Part shown: piece by piece, positions 52,439-61,229 of the stretch
How the letters are laid out: the number at the start of each line of letters is the position of its first letter
Numbering within the stretch: the first letter of the stretch is position 1
NCBI RefSeq assembly: GCF_900167565.1
Contig: NZ_FUZV01000001.1
Location: 2,209,001 to 2,273,000 of the forward strand
DNA: 64,000 bases
Direction: 5' to 3'
Source: Pseudoxanthomonas indica
GTDB lineage: Bacteria; Pseudomonadota; Gammaproteobacteria; Xanthomonadales; Xanthomonadaceae
Made by a program: the position numbers and the translations under genes
Notes under the pieces: model-generated
Told to the model about the DNA's origin: nothing
Databases searched by the model: none
What the model saw: the letters and a program-made list of their open reading frames with translations, nothing else

Positions 52439-55072
52439 TCAGAACTTGAACTGCACCTGCGCCTGGTAACGACGGCCGCTGCGGTAGATGCCGCGGGGCA
52501 GTTCGGTGGTGTTGGCGTAGTTGAAGTACTTCTCGTCCAGCAGGTTCATCGCGTCGAACGACACGCGCCAGTGGTCGCTGATCTGGTAGCCCACCGAGGC
52601 GTCCACCGAGGTGTAGTCATCGGAGTACATCTGGTCACCGCGGTCCACCCCGGTGAAGTAGGACGAACGCCAGGCGTAGGTGACGCGCGCGCTCCACTTG
52701 TCGTTCTCGTAGAACGGGCTGATGTTGAGCTGGTTCTTGGAGTTGTACGGCAGGTCACGACCCGAATCCGTACCGGCATCGGAGTAGGTGTAGTTGGCGG
52801 TCAGGCCGAAGCCGTCACCCAACAGCTGCTGGTACGACAGCGAGACGCCCTTGACCGTGGCGGTGCCGCCGTTGCCCGGACGCGACACCGAGTAGGTATC
52901 CACGGTGCCGGTGGTCATGTTGAAGTGCTGCTCGGTGAACGTGGTGTCCAGGATGTAGTTGCTGATGTCCTTGTAGAACACGTTGGCGGCCAGGATCGAA
53001 TTCTCGGCGTAGTACCACTCGGCCGAAGCATCGATGTTGGTCGACTCGTACGGATCCAGGTTCGGGTTGCCGCCCCAGCCGGTATGCACGGTGTCGGACA
53101 GCGACAGGAACGGGGTCAGGCTGGCGTAGTTGGCGCGCGCGATGACCTTGGCCGCCGATGCACGCAGGACCACGTCTTCACCCAGGTCGTAGGCCACGTT
53201 GATGTTCGGAAGAACATCGTTGTAGCTCTTGCTGTACGAGACCGGGATGTAGGTGGCGCCGGTGGCGTCGTTGGGGTCGCGGTTGTAACCGGTGCTGGTC
53301 TGATCCGTGCGCACGTAACGGGCGCCGAAGTTGCCGCGGAAGCCGCCGGCCGAGAAATCCGCCTGCGCGTAGTACGCATCGATGTCTTCGGTGACCTTCC
53401 AGGTTTCTTCGTAGAAGTGGTAGACCGGTGCGCTGGTCAGGCCACGATCGGCGATGGCGTCGGCCAGCGCCCAGCCGTCGATGATGATGCGGTTGCGCAT
53501 TTCATCGCTGACCTGGCCAAAGCCGTCGAGGTAGCTATCCGGAGCACGATGGGCGCCGAACTGTGATGCCGCCCAGGCCACGCCATTGAGCGTCCAGCCG
53601 TCCTGATACTGGCTGGTTTCGTGCTCGCGACGCTTGTAGCCGAACTGCACGCGGCTGATGGCGCTGTTGAAGTTCAGGCCGAAATCGATCTGGCCGTACT
53701 TTTCTTCGTCGGTGGTCGGCTTGGTGACCAGGTTGCCGCCCCAACCCGGGTCGGTGACCCAGTTGGCGCCGTTCTGGGTGACGGTCGGATCGTCATAGTT
53801 GATCTGCACCGGCGTACCGCGCGCACCGGTGATGTCGAACGAGTAGTCGGCCCAGTTGAGGAACTCGCCGAACAGCTGGCGACCGGTACCGCCATCGGCC
53901 TTGGTGCGGCCGACTTCGGCCGACAGCGACCAGGCTTCGTCACGCCATGCACCCTTGAGGTGGTAGGAATCGGTGTTCACTTCCGACTCGCGGTTCTGCA
54001 CGTCCAGCACGCTCAGCGCGTTGGTGAAGTGGGCCTGCTTGATGATGCCGTTCTGGATGTTGATGCTGTCCAGGCGACCCAGTGAGTTCCATTCGTTGGC
54101 CGGGAAGGTGTACATCGACTGGTTGACGTTGTCGTAGTCGGCGCTCACGTCCAGGGCGTTGAATTCCAGCTCCAGCTTGTCCACCGGCTTCCACTGCACG
54201 CCGAGCGAATAGCCCAGGCGCTTGCGCTCCTGCTGGAAGAACGAGGTGCCGATGGCGTTGGGGCCGCGGGCATTCGGGTTGGCGGCAATCGCGGCGGCGC
54301 ATTCGTCCACGCAGGTGCCGTTGTCGATCGCCGGCTGGAACGCCGAAGCGGCCATGGTGCCGTAGCTTTCCACGCCTTCGCGCTGGATGTTCTCGGTGGA
54401 CTGCTGCACGCCGAGGGTGAAGCCGAAGGTCTTGGCGTCGTTGCGCCAGCTGAACATGCCCGAGATGTTCGGGTCGCCTTCACTGGCGCGATCGTTGTAC
54501 AGGTAGCCGACCGAACCGCTGACGGTGTTGGCTTCCACGTCCAGCGGCCGGACCGTATGCAGGATCACGGTGCCGCCGATGGAGCCTTCGTCGATGCGCG
54601 CTTCCGGGGTCTTGTAGACCTCGGCGCGACCGATGACCTGCGGAGCCAGCAGCGTGTAGTTGAAGGTGCGACCCGGCTGATCAAGGATGAACCAGTCCGC
54701 CGAGGCCACGGTCTGGCCATTGAGCAGGGTGCGGTTCAAGGCCGGGTCGGTACCCAGGATGCTGACGCGCTCGCCCTGGCCAAACAGGCGATCCACGGTC
54801 ACGCCCGGCAGGTGCGACAGCGACTCGGCGACGTTGGTGTCGGGGAACTTGCCGATGTCTTCGGCGGTGATGGCATCGACGATGGCGTCGGCGTTGCGCT
54901 TGGTTTCCAGCGATTTCTGCAGACTCAGGCGGATGCCGGTGACGGTCACCGCATCCAGCTCGGTGGCCTGTTCCGGCGCGGGCGCCGGTGCCGCTTCCTG
55001 CGCGTGCAGTTGCAGCGAGAACGCAAGACCCGTCGCGACGGCGACGGAAAGTAGCGATTTACGGTGATTCAT
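52439..55072 (-). CDS. TonB-dependent receptor (copy 2), GlcNAc locus
   Basis: An 877-residue receptor paralogous to the gene at 45723. A signal peptide (cleavage after LHAQ) is followed by the TonB box TELDAVTVTGIRLS, the plug (KRNADAIVDAITAEDIGKFP, VSILGTDPALNRTLLNGQTV) and a barrel ending YRSGRRYQAQVQFKF. ATG 55072 is preceded by GGGAGAGACACC, a leader shared almost base for base with copy 1. It likely imports chito-oligosaccharides or related GlcNAc glycans. Between kinase 2 and hexosaminidase 2. Confidence 0.94.
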   Translation of the reverse strand: MNHRKSLLSVAVATGLAFSLQLHAQEAAPAPAPEQATELDAVTVTGIRLSLQKSLETKRNADAIVDAITAEDIGKFPDTNVAESLSHLPGVTVDRLFGQGERVSILGTDPALNRTLLNGQTVASADWFILDQPGRTFNYTLLAPQVIGRAEVYKTPEARIDEGSIGGTVILHTVRPLDVEANTVSGSVGYLYNDRASEGDPNISGMFSWRNDAKTFGFTLGVQQSTENIQREGVESYGTMAASAFQPAIDNGTCVDECAAAIAANPNARGPNAIGTSFFQQERKRLGYSLGVQWKPVDKLELEFNALDVSADYDNVNQSMYTFPANEWNSLGRLDSINIQNGIIKQAHFTNALSVLDVQNRESEVNTDSYHLKGAWRDEAWSLSAEVGRTKADGGTGRQLFGEFLNWADYSFDITGARGTPVQINYDDPTVTQNGANWVTDPGWGGNLVTKPTTDEEKYGQIDFGLNFNSAISRVQFGYKRREHETSQYQDGWTLNGVAWAASQFGAHRAPDSYLDGFGQVSDEMRNRIIIDGWALADAIADRGLTSAPVYHFYEETWKVTEDIDAYYAQADFSAGGFRGNFGARYVRTDQTSTGYNRDPNDATGATYIPVSYSKSYNDVLPNINVAYDLGEDVVLRASAAKVIARANYASLTPFLSLSDTVHTGWGGNPNLDPYESTNIDASAEWYYAENSILAANVFYKDISNYILDTTFTEQHFNMTTGTVDTYSVSRPGNGGTATVKGVSLSYQQLLGDGFGLTANYTYSDAGTDSGRDLPYNSKNQLNISPFYENDKWSARVTYAWRSSYFTGVDRGDQMYSDDYTSVDASVGYQISDHWRVSFDAMNLLDEKYFNYANTTELPRGIYRSGRRYQAQVQFKF

Positions 55073-55215
55073 GGTGTCTCTCCCATCATGATTTTTGGTT
55101 GTCGGTCCAGCTTCCTGGCCGTGTTGCTCACTTGCCTTTGCAAAAAGCCGGCCGACCGCTCCGACCTGGTTACCGCGTGCGCCTGTCCCGGCGCCTACTC
55201 TTTTCTTGGACTGCT

Positions 55216-56238
55216 TCAATCACTCGCGACCTGGTCCAGATACCAACTGGCGGCGCCGATGACGCCCAGTTGCCCGTGCTCGACCAGCTTCACGGGGACG
55301 CCTTCCAGCGCCTGCCGCATCGGTCCCTTGTTGAGGAACCGATGGACGAAGTCGCTGTGCGGCAGAAATTGCTTGAGCTGCGGCAGGATGCCGCCGGCCA
55401 GATACACGCCACCCTGGATGCCGTAGAGCAGCGCCATGTCGCCGACCACGCTGCCCAACAATGCGCAGAAACTGCGCAGTGCGCGCAGTGCCAGCACATC
55501 GGTGTCGGCCAGCGCGGCGGCGGTGACTTCGCCGGGCGCGGTGAAGCGCGGCGGGTAGCCGGCGATCGCGCAATGGGCCTGGTAGAGGTTCAACAGGCCC
55601 GGCCCTGACAACGCGTGCTCGATGGAAACGTGCGAGCGCTGCTTGAGCATGTGCCCAAGCAGCGCGAGTTCCTCTTCATTGCCGGCCGCCAACGCGGCCT
55701 GGCCGGCTTCGGTCGGCAGCACGACCGGGCGCGGATGGGCAGGAATCCAGACCGCCGCACCCAGGCCGGTACCCGGACCCAGGATCAGCACCGGCCCGGT
55801 CGGCGCCTGCTCGGGCCCGGTCAGTTGCAGTACTTCACTGGCATCGACATGGGCGGCGGCGTGGGCGACGGCTTCGAAATCATTGACCAGGCGCAGTTCG
55901 GCCAGGCCCAGTTGTTCGGCGATGCGCCGCGGCGCCAGCGGCCACGGCAGGTTGGCGGTGATCACGCTGCCATCGGCCAGCGGATAGCCGGCGCTGGCGA
56001 TCACGCCGCGCCGTACCGGCACGCCCGGCAGCGAACGCAGGAAATCGCCCAGGATCTCGGCCAGGCCGGCGTGCTGGGCGCAGGCATACTTCTGGTACTG
56101 CAGCACTTCCGGATGCCCATCGGCGCCCGGCTGGACCAGGCCCACGCGGACATGCGTACCGCCGACATCGGCAGCCAGAAAGGCTTCGCCTGCATTCATG
56201 CGCACGTCCACCGGCACTGGATTGGCAATTGCGACCAC
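55216..56238 (-). CDS. Glucokinase-family sugar kinase (copy 2), likely GlcNAc kinase
   Basis: A 340-residue paralogue of the kinase at 48600, identical at most positions: AADVGGTHVRVGLV, GVIASAGYPL, LRLVNDFEAVAHA, GPGTGLGAAVWIP and GVYLAGGILPQLKQFL. The GTG start at 56238 follows GGGGAAAC; GTG 56250 is the alternative, and both options are conserved between the copies. First gene of unit 2, divergent from the MFS transporter gene with an operator between them. Confidence 0.88.
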   Translation of the reverse strand: MVAIANPVPVDVRMNAGEAFLAADVGGTHVRVGLVQPGADGHPEVLQYQKYACAQHAGLAEILGDFLRSLPGVPVRRGVIASAGYPLADGSVITANLPWPLAPRRIAEQLGLAELRLVNDFEAVAHAAAHVDASEVLQLTGPEQAPTGPVLILGPGTGLGAAVWIPAHPRPVVLPTEAGQAALAAGNEEELALLGHMLKQRSHVSIEHALSGPGLLNLYQAHCAIAGYPPRFTAPGEVTAAALADTDVLALRALRSFCALLGSVVGDMALLYGIQGGVYLAGGILPQLKQFLPHSDFVHRFLNKGPMRQALEGVPVKLVEHGQLGVIGAASWYLDQVASD

Positions 56239-56301
56239 ACGTTTCCCCACATGTTCGCGAGGGCGAAGTGCACCCTGATGGCGCCGGAGTGTGGGAGTGG
56301 T

Positions 56302-56317
56302 TTGACAACGTTGTCAA
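56302..56317 (-). promoter_or_regulatory. LacI-type operator overlapping a -35 box, unit 2
   Basis: The 16-base perfect palindrome TTGACAACGTTGTCAA. On the minus strand TTGACA is followed 19 bases later by ACACTC, exactly as in unit 1. Repressor binding here would cover the -35 element. Confidence 0.82.
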
Positions 56318-56549
56318 CACTCTGTCATGAAATAGGGGCAGGGCTGGCATCAGTCGGATCACTTTTGCAAAGGATCCGTCATAGACAACCCTATTCAGTT
56401 CCAAAAGCACCAAATACGGTTCAGATTTCGTGAAATTGCGGCCGACAACGTGGGTCACGGCTGCTGCACTGCAAGATCGGAATGGCTGATGCAACGCACC
56501 AAGGGAGTGGCTCGCCGCGCCAGGGCGGGTGGTGTGATCGGCGATTCTG

Positions 56550-56563
56550 TGACAACGTTTGTC
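56550..56563 (+). promoter_or_regulatory. Degenerate LacI-type operator upstream of the MFS gene
   Basis: TGACAACGTTTGTC, the same motif with one extra T in the right half, 80 bases before the transporter start. A plausible weaker site for the same regulator. Confidence 0.55.
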
Positions 56564-56642
56564 CCGGGAGTTGCCCATGGCCTGTCCATGGCAAGCAGCA
56601 GCGGCTCGGGCCGCCAATCATCGAGAGGGGAGTTCGCCACAC

Positions 56643-57926
56643 ATGTCCGCCGTCCAAGCCGTACCCGGCACACGCCAGTTCACGTCGATTGCGATCATCG
56701 GCCTGCTGTTTTTCATCTTCGGCTTTGTCACCTGGCTCAATGGCCCGCTGATCGGCTTTGCCGAACTGGCGTTCGATGTCAGCGAGGCCTACGCCTTCCT
56801 GATTCCGAGCGCGTTCTACATTTCCTATTTCTGCCTGGCCTTGCCGTCGTCGGTGATCCTCAAGCGCACCGGCATGAAGAAGGGCATGGCGTTGGGCCTG
56901 TTCGCCATGGCCGTGGGCGCGGTGGTGTTCGGCCAATACACCACGCACCGCTGGTATCCCGGCGCGCTGGCCGGCATCTTCACCATCGGCGCCGGCCTGG
57001 CCATCCTGCAGACCGCAGCCAATCCCTACATCAGCATCCTGGGTCCGATCGAAGGCGCGGCGCAGCGCATCGCGGTGATGGGCATCTGCAACAAGATTGC
57101 CGGCATCCTGGCGCCGCTGGTGCTGGCCACTTATGTATTGCATGGCATGGGCGATCTCGCCGGCCAGGTCGCCGCGGCCACGCCTGAGGCCAAGGAAGCG
57201 CTGCTCAACGAATTTGCCGCGCGCATCTACCTGCCCTATATGGGCATGGCCGCGTTGCTGGTGTTGCTGGCCATCGGCATCCTGTTCTCGCCGCTGCCGG
57301 AAGTGAAAACCGCCGAGGCCAATGCCAGCGTCGACGCCAGCGGGGCGGCCGGCAAGCGCAGCGCGTTCCAGTTCCCGCACCTGATGCTGGGCGTGATCTG
57401 CCTGTTCGTTTACGTGGGCGTGGAAGTGCTGGCCGGTGATGCGATTGGCGCCTACGGCAAGGGCTTTGGCCTGCCGCTGGATGAAACCAAGATGTTCACC
57501 TCCTACACGCTTGGCGCGATGTTGGTGGGGTATGTGGTCGGCCTGATCGCGATCCCGCGCTTCATTTCGCAGGAACGCTACCTGAGTGTTTCAGCAGTGC
57601 TGGGCATCGCCTTCGCCATTGGCGCGTTCCTCACCCATGGCTACGTGTCGGTGCTGTTCGTGGCCGCGCTCGGGTTTGCCAACGCCATGATGTGGCCGGC
57701 GATCTTCCCGCTGGCGATCAAGGGCCTGGGCCGCTTCACCGAAACCGGGTCGGCCCTGCTGATCATGGGCATCGCCGGCGGCGCGGTGATTCCGCAGCTG
57801 TTCGCGGTACTCAAGCAGGCGCACGATTTCCAGCTGGTGTTCACCGCGTTGGCGGTGCCCTGCTACCTCTACATCCTCTACTTCGCCTTGCGCGGCCACC
57901 GCGCCGGCAAGACGCAGTCGGCGTGA
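56643..57926 (+). CDS. nagP: MFS sugar transporter, GlcNAc permease (NagP-like)
   Basis: A 427-residue, 12-helix protein of the FucP/NagP branch: FTSIAIIGLLFFIFGFVTWLNGPLIG at the N-terminus (read as FFIFGFVTWLNGPLI), LQTAANPYISILGP and NAMMWPAIFPLAIKGLG. The ATG at 56643 has GAGGGGAG upstream. It should carry GlcNAc across the inner membrane; family homologues in Xanthomonas and Shewanella sit in GlcNAc loci. First gene of the plus-strand nag run. Confidence 0.9.
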   Translation: MSAVQAVPGTRQFTSIAIIGLLFFIFGFVTWLNGPLIGFAELAFDVSEAYAFLIPSAFYISYFCLALPSSVILKRTGMKKGMALGLFAMAVGAVVFGQYTTHRWYPGALAGIFTIGAGLAILQTAANPYISILGPIEGAAQRIAVMGICNKIAGILAPLVLATYVLHGMGDLAGQVAAATPEAKEALLNEFAARIYLPYMGMAALLVLLAIGILFSPLPEVKTAEANASVDASGAAGKRSAFQFPHLMLGVICLFVYVGVEVLAGDAIGAYGKGFGLPLDETKMFTSYTLGAMLVGYVVGLIAIPRFISQERYLSVSAVLGIAFAIGAFLTHGYVSVLFVAALGFANAMMWPAIFPLAIKGLGRFTETGSALLIMGIAGGAVIPQLFAVLKQAHDFQLVFTALAVPCYLYILYFALRGHRAGKTQSA

Positions 57927-57955
57927 TCGCGGCATGATTGGCGGGGACAACCTCC

Positions 57956-59032
57956 ATGGCTGAAGGCATGCGCAGACCCACCATCAAGGACGTGGCCGAG
58001 CGCGCGAAGGTCTCGTTGAAGACCGTCTCGCGCGTGATCAACAACGAGCCATCGGTCATGCAGGGCACGCGTGCGCGCGTCCTGCATGCGATCGCCGAGC
58101 TGGACTACGAACCGGATCAGTCCGCGCGCAACCTGCGCAGCGGCACGCCGTTCGTGATCGGCCTGGTCTACGACAATCCCAACCCGTACCACATCATCGG
58201 TGTGCAGAACGGCGTGCTGGCGGCGTGCAGGGAAACCGGCTTCGGCCTGCAGATCCATCCCTGCGATTCCACCTCGCCGCTGCTGGCCGAGGAACTGGCC
58301 GAGTTCGTGCAACGCTCGCGCCTGGCCGGGCTGGTGCTGACCGCGCCGATGTCCGAGCGCATGGATCTGGTCAATGCGCTGGCCGCACGCGGGGTCAAGC
58401 TGGTGCGGATCATCGCGGCCATGGAAGACCCGCAGGACGGCCATCCCTGCGTCTACGTGGATGATCACGATGCCGCCTACGAGATTACCGAGCACCTGAT
58501 CCAGCTCGGCCACCAGCGCATCGGTTTTCTCTGGGGTGGCCTGGCGCATCGCTCCAGCATCGAGCGCTACAACGGCTACGAGAAGGCGCTGAAGGATTAC
58601 GGCATCACCCTGGACAAGCATCTGGTGGTGCCGGGCGACTACACCTTCGACGACGGCTTCCGTGGTGCGCGCCGCCTGCTGGCGCTGCGTGAACCGCCCA
58701 CCGCCATCTTCGGCTCCAATGACGAAATCGCCGCCGGCGTGCTGGCCGCGGCCAAGTCGGCCGGCATGAACGTGCCGTACGAGTTGTCCATTGCCGGCTT
58801 CGAGGACAGCCCGTTCTCGCGCCAGTCCTGGCCACCGTTGACCACCGCCAAACAGGCCACCGAGGACATCGCCAAGCAGGCCGCGCGCCTGCTGATCGCC
58901 ACGCTGCGCCAGGACGCCTACGACGACACCCCCGCCCCCGTGCACAACCAGGGCTTCGTGCCGCAGCTGGTGGTGCGTGGCTCCACCGCGCCGGTCCGCC
59001 TGCGCACCGAACGCAACGACTCATCGCCATGA
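57956..59032 (+). CDS. nagQ: LacI family regulator (NagQ-like)
   Basis: A 358-residue LacI/GalR repressor. The helix-turn-helix with hinge is at residues 8-60 (TIKDVAERAKVSLKTVSRVI, then NNEPSV), followed by a periplasmic-binding-protein-like effector domain (IGLVYDNPNPYH, FGSNDEIAAGV). It is placed between the GlcNAc transporter and the deaminase gene and is the obvious candidate to bind the TGACAACGTTGTCA palindromes. The start at 57956 has GGGGAC upstream; TTG 57938 and ATG 57968 are alternatives. Its stop overlaps the next start (ATGA). Confidence 0.92.
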   Translation: MAEGMRRPTIKDVAERAKVSLKTVSRVINNEPSVMQGTRARVLHAIAELDYEPDQSARNLRSGTPFVIGLVYDNPNPYHIIGVQNGVLAACRETGFGLQIHPCDSTSPLLAEELAEFVQRSRLAGLVLTAPMSERMDLVNALAARGVKLVRIIAAMEDPQDGHPCVYVDDHDAAYEITEHLIQLGHQRIGFLWGGLAHRSSIERYNGYEKALKDYGITLDKHLVVPGDYTFDDGFRGARRLLALREPPTAIFGSNDEIAAGVLAAAKSAGMNVPYELSIAGFEDSPFSRQSWPPLTTAKQATEDIAKQAARLLIATLRQDAYDDTPAPVHNQGFVPQLVVRGSTAPVRLRTERNDSSP

Positions 59033-60093
59033 ACGACTCTGCAAGCCTTCCCGCCGCCAACGCCACGCTGATGTTCCAGGAGGCGCAGCAGACTGCCGAT
59101 GTGGTGACCGCGCAGTACGCGCGCAACGAGGCCACCATCGCCCGGCTGGCTGCGGATCTGCGCGCCAACCCGCCGCCGTTCGTGGTGACCTGTGCACGCG
59201 GCAGTTCGGATCATGCGGCCACCTACGCCAAGTACCTGTTCGAGACCCAGCTGGGCTTCGTCACCGCGTCGGCGTCGCCGTCGGTGGGTTCGGTCTACGA
59301 AGCGCGCCAGCAGCTCAAGGATGCGCTGTACATCGTCATCTCGCAGTCCGGCAAGAGTCCGGACCTGCTGCACAACGCGCGTGCCGCCGCCGCTGCCGGC
59401 GCGCGGGTCGTGGCCTTCGTCAACGTCGAGGATTCGCCGCTGGCCGAACTGGCGCAGACCGTCATTCCGCTGCATGCCGGCCCCGAGCGCAGTGTCGCGG
59501 CGACCAAGAGCTACCTGGCCTCGCTGGCCGCGATCCTGCAACTGGGCGCGCACTGGAAAGACGAGGGGCCGCTGCGCGAGGCCCTGGGCAAGTTGCCCGA
59601 CAGCCTGCGCGCCGCCTGGCAGGCCGACTGGTCGGCGCTCACCGATGGGCTGGTCGATGCGCACAATCTGTTCGTGCTCGGACGCGGCCTGGGCCTGGCG
59701 GCTGCACAGGAAGCCGCGCTCAAGTTCAAGGAAACCTGCGGCCTGCATGCCGAAGCCTACAGCTCGGCCGAAGTGAAGCATGGGCCGATGGCGCTGGTCG
59801 GTCCGGGCTTTCCGGTGCTGTGCTTTGCCCAGCCGGATGAAACCGAAGCCGGCACGTTGGCGTTGGCCAAGGAATTCCGCGCGCGCGGCGCACAGGTGTG
59901 GGTGGCGGCCGAACATGCCGATCCGTCCGCCGGCCCGGGCCAATCGCTGGCGTTGGCCAAGGCGCCGCATCCGGCCTGCTCACCGCTGTTGACCATCCAG
60001 AGTTACTACCGCGCCATCAATGCCTTGGCGCTGCGGCGTGGCTTCAACCCGGATGTGCCGCCGCATCTGAACAAGGTGACGGAGACGGTATGA
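59029..60093 (+). CDS. nagB-II: SIS-domain glucosamine-6-phosphate deaminase (NagB-II)
   Basis: A 354-residue protein with two SIS domains: CARGSSDHAATYAKYLFE, ISQSGKSPDLL and VAATKSYLASLA in the first, LGRGLGLAAAQEAALKFKET and EVKHGPMALV in the second. It lacks the glutaminase domain of GlmS, as expected for the catabolic deaminase. It converts GlcN-6-P to fructose-6-P and ammonia. Coupled by ATGA overlaps to both the regulator gene and nagA. Confidence 0.94.
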   Translation: MNDSASLPAANATLMFQEAQQTADVVTAQYARNEATIARLAADLRANPPPFVVTCARGSSDHAATYAKYLFETQLGFVTASASPSVGSVYEARQQLKDALYIVISQSGKSPDLLHNARAAAAAGARVVAFVNVEDSPLAELAQTVIPLHAGPERSVAATKSYLASLAAILQLGAHWKDEGPLREALGKLPDSLRAAWQADWSALTDGLVDAHNLFVLGRGLGLAAAQEAALKFKETCGLHAEAYSSAEVKHGPMALVGPGFPVLCFAQPDETEAGTLALAKEFRARGAQVWVAAEHADPSAGPGQSLALAKAPHPACSPLLTIQSYYRAINALALRRGFNPDVPPHLNKVTETV

Positions 60094-61229
60094 GCATCGC
60101 CCTGATCAATGCGCGCGTGCTGACCACGCAGGGGTTCCGCGATGACCTGGCGGTGATCCTCGATGGCCGCGACATCCAGTCGCTGCTGCCGCTGAGCGAA
60201 GTGCCGGCGTCCACTGCACGCCATGATCTGCAGGGCGCCACCCTGCTGCCGGGCTACATCGATGCGCAGGTCAACGGCGGCGGCGGTATGCTGTTCAACA
60301 ACGCGCCGACCGTGGACACCTTGCGTCGCATCGGTGAGGCGCATCGCCAGTTCGGCACCACCGGTTTCCTGCCCACGCTCATCAGTGATGACGCCGAGGT
60401 GATGCGCGAAGCCATTGCCGCTACCCGCGCGGCCATCGAAGCCGGCGTGCCCGGCGTGCTCGGCATCCATCTGGAAGGCCCGTACCTGGCGCCGGCGCGC
60501 AAGGGCACGCATGACGCAGGCAAGTTCCGCGTGCCCGACGCAGCGGAAATCGCCATGGCCGCTTCGCTCGACAACGGCGTGACCCTGCTGACGCTGGCGC
60601 CGGAACGTATTCCCGTTGACAGCATCCGCGATCTGGTCGCGCGCGGGGTGATTGTCGCCGCCGGCCATACCGCCGGCAGTTACGAAGAAATCCGCGCCGG
60701 GCTGGACGCCGGCATCAGCGGTTTCACCCATCTGTACAACGCCATGTCGCCGCTGCAGGGCCGCGAACCCGGCGCGGTGGGCGCGGCGCTGGAAGACCGC
60801 AACAGCTGGTGCGGCATCATCGCCGATGGCCATCATGTACACGCCGGCAGCTTGCGCGTGGCGCTGGCGGCCAAGCCGGTCGGCAAGGTATTCCTGGTGA
60901 CCGACGCCATGCCGCCGGTGGGCTCGGACGATCCCAGCTACGTGCTGTATGGCGAAACCATCACCGTGCAGGACGGCGTGGTCCGCAACGCCGCCGGCTC
61001 GCTGGCCGGATCGGCGCTGGACATGGCCACGGCCGTGCGCAACGCGGTGCAGATGTTGGGGCTGCCCTTGGCAGAAGCCGCGCGCATGGCATCGACGTAT
61101 CCGGCCGACTTCCTGGGACTGTCGGCCAGCCATGGCCGGATCGCGCCGGGCTACCGCGCCGATCTGGTCGCGGTGGATGCGGACTTGAACGTGGTGGGCA
61201 GCTGGATTGACGGTCAACACGCAGCGTGA
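60090..61229 (+). CDS. nagA: N-acetylglucosamine-6-phosphate deacetylase
   Basis: A 379-residue metal-dependent amidohydrolase. Motifs: LPGYIDAQVNGGGG, the metal-binding HLEGPYLAPARKGTHD, AAGHTAGSYEEI, GFTHLYNAMSPLQGREPG, IIADGHHVH and the catalytic Asp in FLVTDAMPPVG. It removes acetate from GlcNAc-6-P. The start overlaps the nagB-II stop; the longer frame upstream is spurious. Its end overlaps the next gene start (GTGA). Confidence 0.96.
   Translation: MSIALINARVLTTQGFRDDLAVILDGRDIQSLLPLSEVPASTARHDLQGATLLPGYIDAQVNGGGGMLFNNAPTVDTLRRIGEAHRQFGTTGFLPTLISDDAEVMREAIAATRAAIEAGVPGVLGIHLEGPYLAPARKGTHDAGKFRVPDAAEIAMAASLDNGVTLLTLAPERIPVDSIRDLVARGVIVAAGHTAGSYEEIRAGLDAGISGFTHLYNAMSPLQGREPGAVGAALEDRNSWCGIIADGHHVHAGSLRVALAAKPVGKVFLVTDAMPPVGSDDPSYVLYGETITVQDGVVRNAAGSLAGSALDMATAVRNAVQMLGLPLAEAARMASTYPADFLGLSASHGRIAPGYRADLVAVDADLNVVGSWIDGQHAA

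Larger units (their letters stand above)
56239..56642. other. Divergent control region of unit 2 and the nag operon
   Basis: It contains a perfect LacI-type palindrome near the kinase side (56302-56317) and a degenerate one near the transporter side (56550-56563). The middle (about 56320-56545) shows no gene I can support. The leader of the transporter gene has GAGAGGGGAG before its ATG. Confidence 0.75.
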
